From assembly GCF_035685805.1 (NCBI RefSeq), contig NZ_DASSAB010000038.1, positions 124,001 through 188,000 on the forward strand: a DNA stretch of 64,000 nucleotides, given 5' to 3'. The translations under genes and the position numbers were made by a program. The DNA is from Dyella_A sp035685805. GTDB lineage: Bacteria > Pseudomonadota > Gammaproteobacteria > Xanthomonadales > Rhodanobacteraceae. Below, piece after piece: positions 24,618 through 33,850 of the stretch (positions are counted from its first letter, which is position 1; the number at the start of each line of letters is the position of its first letter). The notes under the pieces were generated by a model, which did not search any database, was not told the origin of the DNA, and saw nothing but the letters and a program-made list of their open reading frames with translations.

Positions 24618-24851
24618 GGGCGGCTCCTTGCCAAAGCGCCATCGATGCCCGTGGTCCGGCGCGTCGTCTGTCGTTGCAGGCCCACGAGACACTCAGAAAA
24701 TTGCACTCTGTGCCCGCACGAGCTGAGCCCGGCTCGGCCAGGAGGTCGCCGGCCAGGTCCGGCGCGGGCCTGGGTTCGCGTCTGGGTATGGAGCGGACGC
24801 CACGCCGTTGGCGACTCACGATCGGCGATCGGCCAGTGCTAGATTCAAGCG

Positions 24852-25070
24852 ATGACCGCCACCCTTGCCCAGCTGCAGGAAGACCTGGATGACCTTGAGT
24901 CGCGGATGCCGACGATGGTCCGTGCATCTGCGACCACTGAATTCTTCCTTCCGGATTGCGTTCCCCGGGAAATTCTCCTCCTGGACGCAGCGGCCAAGGA
25001 TGACTACCCATGGGCAGCCGGGCGGCTGCGCGAGATGTTGCGCCAGCACAGCGCACCGGCACTCGACTGA
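24852..25070 (+). CDS. Small acidic protein coupled to the SRAP gene
   Basis: 72 residues, acidic, helical (LAQLQEDLDDLESRMPTMVR at the start). Its TGA overlaps the next ATG by one base (TGATG at 25068-25072), so it is translationally coupled to the SRAP gene. No family recognised; it may be a partner or an inhibitor of the SRAP protein (inference from coupling only). Confidence 0.65.
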   Translation: MTATLAQLQEDLDDLESRMPTMVRASATTEFFLPDCVPREILLLDAAAKDDYPWAAGRLREMLRQHSAPALD

Positions 25071-25999
25071 TGTGCTACTCGGCGCAGGTGTGGGCGGCAT
25101 ACAACAAGTTCGTGCACGTGCATGGCGCGATCATGGACTTCAAGGAGTTCGTGCGGACCTTCATTGACGTCAAGGCACGCGGCCAGTGGTCCCGTCTGCC
25201 CAAGGCCATGCGCGAGAGCTTCCGCAAGCCAGAGAGCGCCGAAGGGTTCGAGCTGGCCAAGCTGGTGGCCGAAGGCGACCGGGAACTCGAAGCCGTGCTC
25301 GAGTCCGACCTCGGCACACAGCGCGATCGCCTGGCCAAAGCGGAGGCGGTGCTCGCGAGCGCCAAGCCCACCAAGAAGGCCGCAAACGACCAGCGCATCG
25401 CCGGCAACAAGATCAAGGCCGTCGAGCGCAAGCTCGAAGACCTTCACCGCCGCGAGCTGGAGCCCGACGACTCGCGCATCTACCCCGGCTATTACGCGCC
25501 GGTGATGGTGTGGGAGGACGGCCGACGCGTAGTGAAGCCCATGCGCTACCAGTGCAGGCCAGAGGGGAAGCCCGCGCTCTACGACACCAGGTTCCCCGGC
25601 ACCTACAACGCCAGGCGAGACAATCTCGAGGGCTTCTGGAAAGGCCAGTTCGGCTTCGCCCATGGCCTCATCGTCGTTGAAACCTTCTACGAGAACGTCG
25701 AGGGACCAGACGGGAAAAATCGCGTGGTGCAGTTCACCCCGCGCGACCGCGAGCCGATGCTCGTGGCGTGTCTGTGGTCACGATGGGAGGGGCAGGGCGA
25801 GAAGCTGCTGTCGTTTACCGCGATCACCGACGAGCCGGAGCCCGAAGTCGCCGCGGCCGGGCACGATCGAACGATCATCAACATAAAGCCGGAACACATC
25901 GACGCGTGGCTCCGTCCGGATCCGGCGAACCTGGCCGCGCTATATGCCATCTTCGACGACAAGCGGCACCCGTTCTACGAGCACCAGATCGCGGCTTGA
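25070..25999 (+). CDS. SRAP domain protein (SOS response-associated peptidase, YedK/HMCES-like) with a long insert
   Basis: 309 residues; typical YedK is about 220. Cys2 follows the initiator Met (MCYSAQ), as needed for the thiazolidine cross-link to abasic sites, which fixes the start at 25070. Other active-site positions are visible: N180 (TYNARRDNL), E204 (VVETFYENV) and H265 (AAGHDRTIIN). Between residues about 15 and 135 there is an extra, mostly helical segment including a charged, probable coiled-coil stretch (about 60-130). The family shields abasic sites in single-stranded DNA. The insert may add a binding partner or DNA contact. Confidence 0.85.
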   Translation: MCYSAQVWAAYNKFVHVHGAIMDFKEFVRTFIDVKARGQWSRLPKAMRESFRKPESAEGFELAKLVAEGDRELEAVLESDLGTQRDRLAKAEAVLASAKPTKKAANDQRIAGNKIKAVERKLEDLHRRELEPDDSRIYPGYYAPVMVWEDGRRVVKPMRYQCRPEGKPALYDTRFPGTYNARRDNLEGFWKGQFGFAHGLIVVETFYENVEGPDGKNRVVQFTPRDREPMLVACLWSRWEGQGEKLLSFTAITDEPEPEVAAAGHDRTIINIKPEHIDAWLRPDPANLAALYAIFDDKRHPFYEHQIAA

Positions 26000-26108
26000 T
26001 CGCGCGAATCGGCTCACCTCAACCTGACCCGATTGACCAAGCGGGACGGGGGAGGGGCTCTCCGGAGAGAAGCCCTCCTACTCGCTCCCGCGTCACCTGT
26101 CACGCCAG

Positions 26109-26130
26109 CCCGCCGGGACGCTCCGGCGGG
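26109..26130. terminator. Hairpin between convergent SRAP and SDR genes
   Basis: A perfect 8-bp stem CCCGCCGG / CCGGCGGG with a 6-nt loop; a second hairpin lies at 26051-26078. No T tract, so the terminator call is weak. Confidence 0.35.
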
Positions 26131-26175
26131 AAGCGCCCCGGCTTGTGGGGGTACAGGCGCCTGGGAGCCCTCCCG

Positions 26176-26934
26176 TCACACCTGGGCCTGGCCACCGTCG
26201 ACGAACAACTCGGTGCCGGTGACGAAGCTGGCGTCATCGGAGGCGAGGAACACGGCCGCGCGTGCGATCTCCAGCGGCTCACCGACCCGCCCCAGCGGCA
26301 ACTGGGCAGCGAGCGCGTCGAGCAGGCCCTGCTGCTGGGCCGCGTCCGGGCCAGCCAAGCCGACCAGGCCGGGCGTGCGCGTGGGGCCGGGGCTCAGCGT
26401 GTTGAAGCGGATCCTGCGGCTCTTGTCGACGTCGAGAATCCAGTTGCGGACGAATGCGCGCACCGCGGCCTTGGATGCGCCATAGACGCTGAAAGCAGGC
26501 GTGCCGGTGGTCGCGGCGGTGGAACCGGTCAGGATGACGGAGGCGCCCGGCCCCAGGATGGGCAGCAGGGTCTGCACCGTGAACAGGGTCCCCTTGACGT
26601 TGCGGTCGAAGGTGTCATCGAAGTGCGCTTCGGTGATCTCGCCCAGCGGAAGCATGGAGCCGCCGCCGGCGTTGACGAACAGCACGTCCACGCGCCCGTG
26701 TTCGCCCTTGATGCGGTCGGTCAGGCGCTGCAGGTCACCGAGCTTGGCCGAGTCCACCTGCACTGCGACGCCCTGCGGACCGATCGAGGCCGCCGCGGCT
26801 TCGAGCTCGGCTTTCCGGCGCCCGGTGATGTAGACGGTGGCGCCCTCCAGAGCGAACTGCCGGGCGGTCTCCAGGCCGATGCCGGAGCTGCCGCCGGTGA
26901 CCACCGCGATCTTGTTTTCGAGCTTGCGTGACAT
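26176..26934 (-). CDS. Short-chain dehydrogenase/reductase (classical SDR)
   Basis: 252 residues. The Rossmann motif TGGSSGIG (about 13-20), NAG (NAGGGS, near 88), the catalytic Ser (LTGSTAATTG), and YGASK (Tyr-x-x-x-Lys) are all present, as is the C-terminal TGTELFVDGGQ. It uses NAD(P)H to reduce or oxidise a small carbonyl or alcohol; substrate unknown. It is divergent from a LysR gene whose product probably controls it, a common SDR/LysR layout. A remnant of a similar pair is at 59636-59918. Confidence 0.92.
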   Translation of the reverse strand: MSRKLENKIAVVTGGSSGIGLETARQFALEGATVYITGRRKAELEAAAASIGPQGVAVQVDSAKLGDLQRLTDRIKGEHGRVDVLFVNAGGGSMLPLGEITEAHFDDTFDRNVKGTLFTVQTLLPILGPGASVILTGSTAATTGTPAFSVYGASKAAVRAFVRNWILDVDKSRRIRFNTLSPGPTRTPGLVGLAGPDAAQQQGLLDALAAQLPLGRVGEPLEIARAAVFLASDDASFVTGTELFVDGGQAQV

Positions 26935-27006
26935 GGTTGAAACCTCGTGGGTGAGTGACTGGTGGCGAAAAGATATCGACGGAAGGTTCGTGACTAAATA
27001 GAATCA

Positions 27007-27027
27007 AATGAAATTCATCGTTTCATT
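27007..27027. promoter_or_regulatory. Dyad in the SDR/LysR spacer, candidate LysR operator
   Basis: Perfect 7-bp inverted repeat AATGAAA-N7-TTTCATT, ending 6 bp before the LysR ATG. The position fits autoregulation and control of the divergent SDR gene. Confidence 0.5.
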
Positions 27028-27033
27028 ATTGAT

Positions 27034-27960
27034 ATGTCCAAGCTGCCGGACTTCGAAGGGCTCGCCCTGTTTGCCAAGGTCGCCGAATGCCGCTCGTTCC
27101 GGGCCGCGGCGCGCGAGCTCGACCTCTCGGTGCCGACGCTGTCGCGGGGTGTCGCGCGGCTGGAAAAGCGCCTGGGTGCGCGGGTGTTCAACCGGACGTC
27201 GCGCCAGCTCGCGCTGACCGCGTTCGGCAGCAACCTGCTTGAGCGCGCAGCCCAGCTCTATCGCGATGCCGAGGAGGCCGAGGCGCTGGCGCGCGACCAG
27301 TCCGCCTCGCCGCGCGGGACAGTGCGGATCGCCGCGCCGATGACTTTCGGCGTGCGCTGGGTGGCCCCATTGCTCCCGGCGTTGCTCGCGCGTTATCCGG
27401 AGTTGACCGTCGATCTGCATCTGTCCGATGCGGTGGTCGACATCGTCGGCGATGGCTTTGACGCAGCGCTGCGCATCGCGTCGCTGCCCGATTCCTCGCT
27501 GGCGGCACGACTGCTCTGCAAGGTGTCGCGGTTTACCGTGGCAGCGCCAGTTTACGTAAGGCGCTTCGGCACGCCCAAGCACCCGCGTGACCTGGACCCC
27601 GCCCACTGCCTCGCCTACGCGCTTCGCGCTGGAAGCGACGCGTGGCGTTTCCGCAACGGCCGCAAGGAGGAGGTGGTCCATCCGATGGGGAGGCTGCGCA
27701 CCACCAACTCGGAGGCACTGCTGCCGGTGTTGCTGGCCGGCGAGGCTGTTGCCGCGCTGCCCGAGTTCATGGCGGCGGAGTACCTGCGGGACGGTCGCCT
27801 GTTGTCGTTGCTGCCCGACTGGGAGCAGTCCGGCGGAGGCCTGTACTTCGTGTCGCCGACCACGCGCCACCGACCGGCAAAGGTGGAAGCGGTGGCCAAC
27901 TACTTCGCCGAGGTGCTGAGCGATCCGGTCTGGCGGTGGCCGAGTCGGGCGAAGAAGTGA
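27034..27960 (+). CDS. LysR-family transcriptional regulator
   Basis: 308 residues: winged helix-turn-helix at about 5-65 (FAKVAECRSFRAAARELDLS, LEKRLGARVFNRTSRQL), then a two-lobed effector-binding domain (about 90-300). The N-terminus is that of the CrgA-like group. The ATG has no clear Shine-Dalgarno site and lies right after the dyad at 27007-27027. It is divergent from, and probably regulates, the SDR gene. Confidence 0.92.
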   Translation: MSKLPDFEGLALFAKVAECRSFRAAARELDLSVPTLSRGVARLEKRLGARVFNRTSRQLALTAFGSNLLERAAQLYRDAEEAEALARDQSASPRGTVRIAAPMTFGVRWVAPLLPALLARYPELTVDLHLSDAVVDIVGDGFDAALRIASLPDSSLAARLLCKVSRFTVAAPVYVRRFGTPKHPRDLDPAHCLAYALRAGSDAWRFRNGRKEEVVHPMGRLRTTNSEALLPVLLAGEAVAALPEFMAAEYLRDGRLLSLLPDWEQSGGGLYFVSPTTRHRPAKVEAVANYFAEVLSDPVWRWPSRAKK

Positions 27961-28406
27961 TCCTGGGCAGATTACCCGCTTGGTGATGCCGCGCTGCGTG
28001 ACGTGCAGCGGAACACCCTGCTCGGCTTCCGCTCCCGGCCCCCGGATCTCCCCATGAAAGGAGACGAGGCCAACCAAGCTTGTTCGCCGTCTGGCAGAGC
28101 GCGCCGCGTGCGTGACTTGATTGGCCACATCCTCTTCTCGAGCACTCACACGATCGAGCCGAGACGGAAGACACTTCCCCTCCATCTGCACATGGTTGCG
28201 GTACAGCTGCGCGCCTTCTGTCCGGACATCGTCGATCAGGGCGTGGGGTACGTCGACAAGCGGGAGGAATACGTGCGTCAGACCCGCTCAACCCCCCTCG
28301 TTTCTTCCAGCGACGGGGCGCGAACGAACAGGAGCCACGGATTGCGTGCGCTGTCTTCCCTGGCGGCTGGCGGTGCTATCTTCTGCGCCATATCCGGGGG
28401 GATTTC
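27961..28406. other. Intergenic, no convincing gene
   Basis: Frames here have poor codon character on both strands. Nothing recognised beyond the expected promoter of the next gene. Confidence 0.4.
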
Positions 28407-30863
28407 ATGTCAGCCATCGCTCGTTTCGCGGTCCGCGTCGCCGCGCTTTTCCTGTGTGCCATCAGCGCAGTAGCCACGGCGCAAGCGCCAGTCGATCCCG
28501 CCGTCTGGGGGCCCTACGCGCACGTCGCCGGGACGCAGCGGCGCGACCCGATCTATATCGTGCGCTGGCATTGGACCAAGCCGGGTGCGGAGCTGGTCGA
28601 GGAGTTCATCCTGCGCAGCGGCGCCGAGGTGGACTACAGCAACACCATCACGCCGGGCGCGGGTCCGGGCAAGCTGCGCCTCGTCAGCTCCTACATGAGC
28701 AAGGAGTGGCTGGGCACGGTGCAGAGCGACGGCAGCGTGCTGTGGATCGGCTCGGGCTTTCTCAAGATGCCGTATCGGGTAGCGCTGGGCGAGGATGGCG
28801 CCCTCGACATGCGGAAGGTGAAGCTGAGCCATGGCGCGATCGCATCGATCGCTCCGGCGACCGCGAACTCGCGCTTCGAACTGATCCCCAACGACGATGA
28901 GTCGTCTCCCGCCCCGGCCGATCAGGCGGCGTGGGGGGTTTACTCGCGACTTGCTGGCGCTGACATGGCCTCCGGCCACGGGCAAATCCGCTGGTCGTGG
29001 CGCGACAAGGACACGCTGGTCGAGGATGGCGGCGGGGCATCCGCCAGGGCATTCATCACGGTCGCCGGTCCTGGCGCGCTGCGCTATGTCACCGAGGACG
29101 GCAAAGAGCAGCGCAGCGGCGCCGTGCAACCGGACGGTTCGGTTGTGTGGACCATGGCGGGCTCCGAGCCCTTCCGGGTTTCGCTGCTCGATGGCGGCGT
29201 TGCCTATGACCAGGTAACGCTGCGCGACGGGGTGGTGGTAGAGGCCGGCAAGATGCTGCGCCTGGTCGGTACCCTGCCGCCAGCGGCTAGGTTGGAGCAG
29301 CCTGCGCCGACACCCGAACCCACTGCCGCTGTGGCCGCCCCTCCCGTGGCTCCCACTTCGCCCCGGGCTGCCGCAGCACCGGACGCGAGCGCGCCGGCGC
29401 CGGCGGTAGCCGCCGCAGCGAGAGTGGCGCCCGCCGCGCCGGCACTGTCGGACGTTGACGCATTGCTGCAGAGCACGGGCGAAGACATGTGCGCGTCAGC
29501 GAAGGAGCGGGCGAGCCGCTTTTGCGCCGCGCTGGTCGCACTGATCAGGAAGCGACAGGCGGATGGAGTCGTGATTGCATTCCGCGAGCCGCCTGCCGCG
29601 ACGCCGGGTTCAAGGAAGTCCGCTGCCGCCGGGAAAAAGGGTGCGGCGGCAACGGACGCGATGCAGGCCGTCCCGGCGCGTTGGGGCGTGATGGCAACGC
29701 TGGTGGATCAGCCACACTTCGTGTTCCGCACGGAGCCGGAGCGCAACCCGCCCAGCTCCCCTGACAAAGGCTACGTGTCGGCGTGGACGGAGCGCGGCCT
29801 TGAACTGGAATGGAAAGAGATCACGGCAGGAAGCGAAGGTCCTGCCACCGATATTTATCGGTGGAACGCCAAGCGGCAGAAGGTGATCGGCCTGCCGCTC
29901 GACGTAAAGGCTGCTTATGCCCGGGAGCTGAGCGTGGAGGCCGGAGGCATCTCCCAGCTCCTCGTTCTGCGGCCGGACAATCTCAAGGTGCGCTCGCTGG
30001 TTCAGGCGATCTCTGACGGCGGAACGAAGTGGACCAACCAGTCCCTCAAGGACGGTGCCTGGGCCACCTTCTCGACCACCTATGACGTTCCCAGTACACC
30101 GGAATGGGTCGCTCAATGGCAGCAGTGGCAGGCGCGTCGCCGGGAGCAGGCGCAGCTTGCGGCAGCAGCGGAGCAGCAGCGGCAGCAGGCCGAATTCGCA
30201 GCGATGGAGGAGCAGGCATTGGCGCGACAGCAGGAAGAGGCAGACGCCGACGCCGAGTTCGAGGCCGAACGGGCGCAGAAGGCCGCCGCCTGGAATGCCA
30301 TGGCCGCGGCGAACGAGCAGGGGCTGGCGGACTCCATCGCGCGCCTCAACGACACCACGGCGCGGGTGCAGGCGCAGCAGGAGCAATACAGACTGCAACA
30401 GCAGTATGCGCAACAGGCGGCGCAGACCGAGCAGCGCCAGCGCGATGCCGAAAATGCGCGTCTGACGACGCAGCGCCAGTACGAGACAGCGCGCCAGTTC
30501 GAGGCACAGCAGCAGGCACAGCGTGAAGCGCAGACGCAACGCCAGGTGCAAGGCCTACCGCAAGCACAAGGCGCGCCGAGAGGCACGGCGTCCACGCAAA
30601 CCGATGCCAATGTTTGCGTAAGCCGGCCTGTGGTGGGTCCCAACAATGCCTGTGGCAAGGGCACGTCAGCTTCGGTCAGCAACCACTGCCCGACGCCGGT
30701 GGACGTGCGTATGTGTTCGATGACGCCCAGAGGTTGGGATTGCAGCGCGCGCTGGGGTCTGGCACCTGGCGAAAGCTGGAGTCAGGCGTGGTGCGCAGGG
30801 ACGTCGCAGATATTCACCACGGCCCGCAACAGCAACAGCGGCGTCCCGCTCGATTCGCCGTAA
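28407..30863 (+). CDS. Large secreted protein with duplicated N-terminal domain and Gln-rich coiled coil
   Basis: 818 residues with a signal peptide (1-26, cleavage after ATAQA). Two related domains follow at about 30-155 and 168-290: both start with WGxYxxxAG, contain an IxRWxW strand and a GSVxW strand. A Pro/Ala linker (290-345) leads to a Cys-containing region (DMCASAKERASRFCAALVA) and a further domain (about 420-560) with WNAKRQKVIGLPL. Residues 570-720 are a Gln/Ala/Glu coiled coil, and the end is a Cys-rich domain (CVSRPVVGPNNACGKG, CPTPVDVRMC). Probably a periplasmic or surface protein; function unknown. Confidence 0.78.
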   Translation: MSAIARFAVRVAALFLCAISAVATAQAPVDPAVWGPYAHVAGTQRRDPIYIVRWHWTKPGAELVEEFILRSGAEVDYSNTITPGAGPGKLRLVSSYMSKEWLGTVQSDGSVLWIGSGFLKMPYRVALGEDGALDMRKVKLSHGAIASIAPATANSRFELIPNDDESSPAPADQAAWGVYSRLAGADMASGHGQIRWSWRDKDTLVEDGGGASARAFITVAGPGALRYVTEDGKEQRSGAVQPDGSVVWTMAGSEPFRVSLLDGGVAYDQVTLRDGVVVEAGKMLRLVGTLPPAARLEQPAPTPEPTAAVAAPPVAPTSPRAAAAPDASAPAPAVAAAARVAPAAPALSDVDALLQSTGEDMCASAKERASRFCAALVALIRKRQADGVVIAFREPPAATPGSRKSAAAGKKGAAATDAMQAVPARWGVMATLVDQPHFVFRTEPERNPPSSPDKGYVSAWTERGLELEWKEITAGSEGPATDIYRWNAKRQKVIGLPLDVKAAYARELSVEAGGISQLLVLRPDNLKVRSLVQAISDGGTKWTNQSLKDGAWATFSTTYDVPSTPEWVAQWQQWQARRREQAQLAAAAEQQRQQAEFAAMEEQALARQQEEADADAEFEAERAQKAAAWNAMAAANEQGLADSIARLNDTTARVQAQQEQYRLQQQYAQQAAQTEQRQRDAENARLTTQRQYETARQFEAQQQAQREAQTQRQVQGLPQAQGAPRGTASTQTDANVCVSRPVVGPNNACGKGTSASVSNHCPTPVDVRMCSMTPRGWDCSARWGLAPGESWSQAWCAGTSQIFTTARNSNSGVPLDSP

Positions 30864-31178
30864 CCGGACGGCAAGGCAATCGGCCCAGGGTCGACTTTTG
30901 CGTGAACTCCGGGACCTGTTCGGCCTTCCGGCGCTGAGCGTCTCGACGGGTTGATAAGGCGAGAAACGCGGACGCGCATGAAGCGAGCGTGGCCGGGGTA
31001 GCGCGGAGGGCCTGTCACAACGCGGGGGCCAAGTTCACTCGCTGGTCGCCTCCGCATTGGAAAAGTGGGCTTCGATTTCTGCTTTTGCTTCAAGGACGTT
31101 TTCGCAGATCGGCGGCACAGGCTCCATGTTCGTTGGAGCGTAACGCCCGGAGGGGTCGGGCGTTTACAGGGACCCGGC
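30864..31178. other. Intergenic, no gene seen
   Basis: Holds a weak REP-like trace (AGGGTCGACTTTT at 30890-30902) and nothing else recognisable. Confidence 0.4.
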
Positions 31179-31871
31179 ATGGCCATTCCGATCCTCATGT
31201 ATCACCACGTCGCGGCGGTGGCCGGCGTGGCGCGCCGCTGGCGCAGCCTGTACGTGACGCCCAGCGCGTTTGCGTGGCAGATGGGGCTGTTGCACCGCCT
31301 GGGGTATCGCGGCCTGTCGATGTCCGACGCCATGCCCTACCTGCGTGGTGAGAGGGCGGGCCGGGTAGCGGTTGTCACACTCGATGACGGTTACCTCGAC
31401 AACTTCGAGAACGCGTTACCGGTGCTGCAGCGCTTCGGTTTCACCGCCACCTGCTACGTAGTCAGCGGCAGCATCGGCCGGCACAACACGTGGGACGCGG
31501 ACCGGCTCGGACGGGAGAAACCGATGATGAACACGGCCCAGGTGCTGGCCTGGCGCGATGGCGGCATGGAAGTTGGCGCGCATACGCGCAGCCACCCGTA
31601 CCTCACAAGGTGCGACGTCCCTCAGCTGCGCGAGGAGATCGTCAGCTGCAAGGCAGAGCTGGAAACGCTGCTGGATGCCCCCGTGCTCCAGTTCTGCTAC
31701 CCGTACGGCGACGTGGACGACCGCGTGCTCGAAGTTGTGCGTGAGGCCGGTTACCTCGCGGCGACCACCAGTCGCCGCGGTCGCGCCATGCCGGGCGCGG
31801 ACTTGTGGCGGTTGCCACGGGTGCCCATGGCGCCCCGGCATATCCTCCGCAGTTGGCGGCGCGTGCGCTGA
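31179..31871 (+). CDS. Polysaccharide deacetylase (NodB homology domain)
   Basis: 230 residues without a signal peptide. The opening PILMYHHV is typical of carbohydrate esterase 4 proteins. Metal and catalytic residues: D69/D70 in VTLDDGYLDN, H135 and H139 in GAHTRSHPYL, and the later FCYPYGDVDD strand. It removes N-acetyl groups from an extracellular or cell-wall glycan; substrate unknown. The ATG at 31179 fits the family start. Monocistronic as far as visible. Confidence 0.88.
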   Translation: MAIPILMYHHVAAVAGVARRWRSLYVTPSAFAWQMGLLHRLGYRGLSMSDAMPYLRGERAGRVAVVTLDDGYLDNFENALPVLQRFGFTATCYVVSGSIGRHNTWDADRLGREKPMMNTAQVLAWRDGGMEVGAHTRSHPYLTRCDVPQLREEIVSCKAELETLLDAPVLQFCYPYGDVDDRVLEVVREAGYLAATTSRRGRAMPGADLWRLPRVPMAPRHILRSWRRVR

Positions 31872-32183
31872 CCGACGGTGAGGTTCGGCGTGGAGCCGGA
31901 GCGGCACCGACGTCGCAGGAAGATCCTTCGGATTTTTCAAACTGCGCGGCGACATTCCGGGAGCGCTCGCCGCTGTTGCAGGGTGGCGATCCGCTCCGGA
32001 GAAGTCTGCGCTGACCCAAGTCCGGGGCTCAGCTCCAGCGCTTCTGAACCCCTTGCTCGAGTCCGGTTTTCGAACGTTTCCGTTCACCCTCTCGCCACAC
32101 CATCGCGCGCATGTTCCGGCGCACGTGCAGGGGGTCATGGGCATCGTCCGAAGCGGCGCTGCCTTCTTCATGGAGGGTGCGTC
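31872..32183. other. Intergenic, nothing recognised
   Basis: No convincing frame or structure. The end carries the Shine-Dalgarno site GGAGGG of the next gene. Confidence 0.4.
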
Positions 32184-33566
32184 ATGCGTCAATTCCTGTT
32201 TCGCCCGCTTGCGAGCGGTGGCCCGTTCGTGTGCGTCATTTCCGCTGCGCTGTTGGTGAGTTCGGCCTTGCCATCGCGTGCCGCGAGCGCCGCGACCGTC
32301 CACGTGATGAACTGCAACGACAGTGGCGTCGGCAGCTTGCGAGGTTCCATCGCCAGTGCGCAGAGCGGCGACACGATCGATGCGAGGCACCTGAGTTGCC
32401 ACCTCATCCGCCTTACCGGCGGCGAGATACGCATTGCGCAGCACGACATGACAATCATCGGCCCCGGCAGCAGGCTTCTGACGGTGGACGCTGACCGTGC
32501 AGGCAGGGCGTTCCTGCACGATGCCCCGAGCGCATCCGACAACTTGGGCACACTGGTGATCAAGCAGATGACTGTCGCCAATGGCGGGTATGCAGGGGCG
32601 ACAGGTTCCGGCGGCTGCGTGGCTTCCAACAGCAATCTCGAACTGCAGGGAGTGGATGTGCACGGCTGCTTTGGCGGCTCGGGCGGCGGAGTGTTTGCCG
32701 ACTATGGCCTGCGCCTGCTCAACAGCAACATCTTCGACAACGTGGCGGACGGCGTGGGTGGCGGTGCGGCAGCGTTCGACATGATCGTCTACCGCAGCCG
32801 CATCTACGGCAACCACGCCAGCCGGTGGGGCGGTGGCGCAACGGCACAGGACATGATGACGCTGTCCTATTCGACCGTGGACGGCAACCGCTCGCAGAGC
32901 GAGGGTGGTGGCGTCTATGCCGAAGGCAGACTGGTCGTCAACAAATCCACCGTTTCAAATAACGCCGTTACCGTGTCGGACTACGGCCGCCCCGGCGGGG
33001 GCGTGTGGGGGCGTGCGATCTACGTTATCGACAGCACGGTCTCCGGGAACGAGGCGTTTTACGGTAGCGCGATCTGGGCCATGGACTCGCTCCAGATCGC
33101 CAACAGCACCATTGCCTTCAACCGGGAGACGGGGTCCGAAAGTCTGGGAGCGGTTGTGGTGTATCACTTCACCGGCCTGGCTGCCCTGCCTGGGGCGCAG
33201 GCCGGCGTACCGGCCTACAACATCAGCAGCTCGATCGTCGCCGACAACCTATGGCGAGGGAACCCCGGCTACGCGTTCGAGCCGGACTCGATCTTTTTCG
33301 TGCACGGTTACAACAACATCTTCCAGCAATCGCCGATCCCGGTGCCGCCCGATACGATGACGCTGGATCCTCTGCTTGCACCGCTGGCGGACAACGGCGG
33401 GCCCACGATGACGCACGCGTTGCTCAACGGCAGTCCCGCCATCGACCGCGGCAACAATCTGCGTCACCGCCATTACGACCAGCGTGGACCGGGCTTCGCG
33501 CGCGTGCAGGGCTCGGCGCCAGACATCGGCGCATTCGAACTCTGTCCGGCGGATACCAGGAACTAG
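32184..33566 (+). CDS. Secreted parallel beta-helix protein with choice-of-anchor Q-type end
   Basis: 460 residues. Signal peptide at about 1-37 (CVISAALLVSSALPSRAASA), then a right-handed beta-helix built from repeated short strands (IYGNHASRWGGGAT, VDGNRSQSEGGGVYAEG, VSNNAV, VSGNEAF). The C-terminal block LAPLADNGGPTMTHALLNGS with AIDRGN and PDIGAFEL is the CSLREA/choice-of-anchor-Q signature. GGAGGG lies six bases before the ATG at 32184. Such proteins are surface or secreted adhesins or glycan-binding proteins. Confidence 0.85.
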   Translation: MRQFLFRPLASGGPFVCVISAALLVSSALPSRAASAATVHVMNCNDSGVGSLRGSIASAQSGDTIDARHLSCHLIRLTGGEIRIAQHDMTIIGPGSRLLTVDADRAGRAFLHDAPSASDNLGTLVIKQMTVANGGYAGATGSGGCVASNSNLELQGVDVHGCFGGSGGGVFADYGLRLLNSNIFDNVADGVGGGAAAFDMIVYRSRIYGNHASRWGGGATAQDMMTLSYSTVDGNRSQSEGGGVYAEGRLVVNKSTVSNNAVTVSDYGRPGGGVWGRAIYVIDSTVSGNEAFYGSAIWAMDSLQIANSTIAFNRETGSESLGAVVVYHFTGLAALPGAQAGVPAYNISSSIVADNLWRGNPGYAFEPDSIFFVHGYNNIFQQSPIPVPPDTMTLDPLLAPLADNGGPTMTHALLNGSPAIDRGNNLRHRHYDQRGPGFARVQGSAPDIGAFELCPADTRN

Positions 33567-33649
33567 CCGTCTGCGACGGCACGAAGGCAGCGGCACGATC
33601 TGGAGACGGCGGCAGGGAGAGCGTGCAACGTTCCGTGTCTGTCGGTGCG

Positions 33650-33740
33650 TTGCGGGGGCGTCCGATTCTTGAGCGATCCGCGCCGGGCTTCGATGGCGGC
33701 AACGACCGGATTCGAGCGCGTGCTGGCGCTGCAAGTACGG
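33650..33740 (-). pseudogene. Diverged remnant of a RAYT 3' end
   Basis: Aligns with the C-terminal coding region of the RAYT at 23.9-24.1 kb: QRQHALES followed by a degenerate GRPRK-like end, with the DNA stretch CCGATTCTTGAGCG and TCGATGGCGGCA shared. Too short and diverged to function. Confidence 0.65.
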
Positions 33741-33850
33741 GCGAAACGTCCCGATGCCGCGTCGGCACGTTTCCGTGGCGGTGGCGGGCGAAAGGAACGT
33801 GGCGGATCGGCCACCATATGGCCGGCATGTTGCCCGCCGGGGTCATGCGA

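Noticed and set aside
27961..28406. A small gene between LysR and the 818-residue protein
   Set aside because: Open frames exist on both strands but none has a ribosome-binding site, consistent codon use or recognisable motif.
31878..32183. N-terminal extension of the beta-helix protein
   Set aside because: The in-frame sequence is basic and non-secretory; the ATG at 32184 has a good ribosome-binding site and is followed by a signal peptide.
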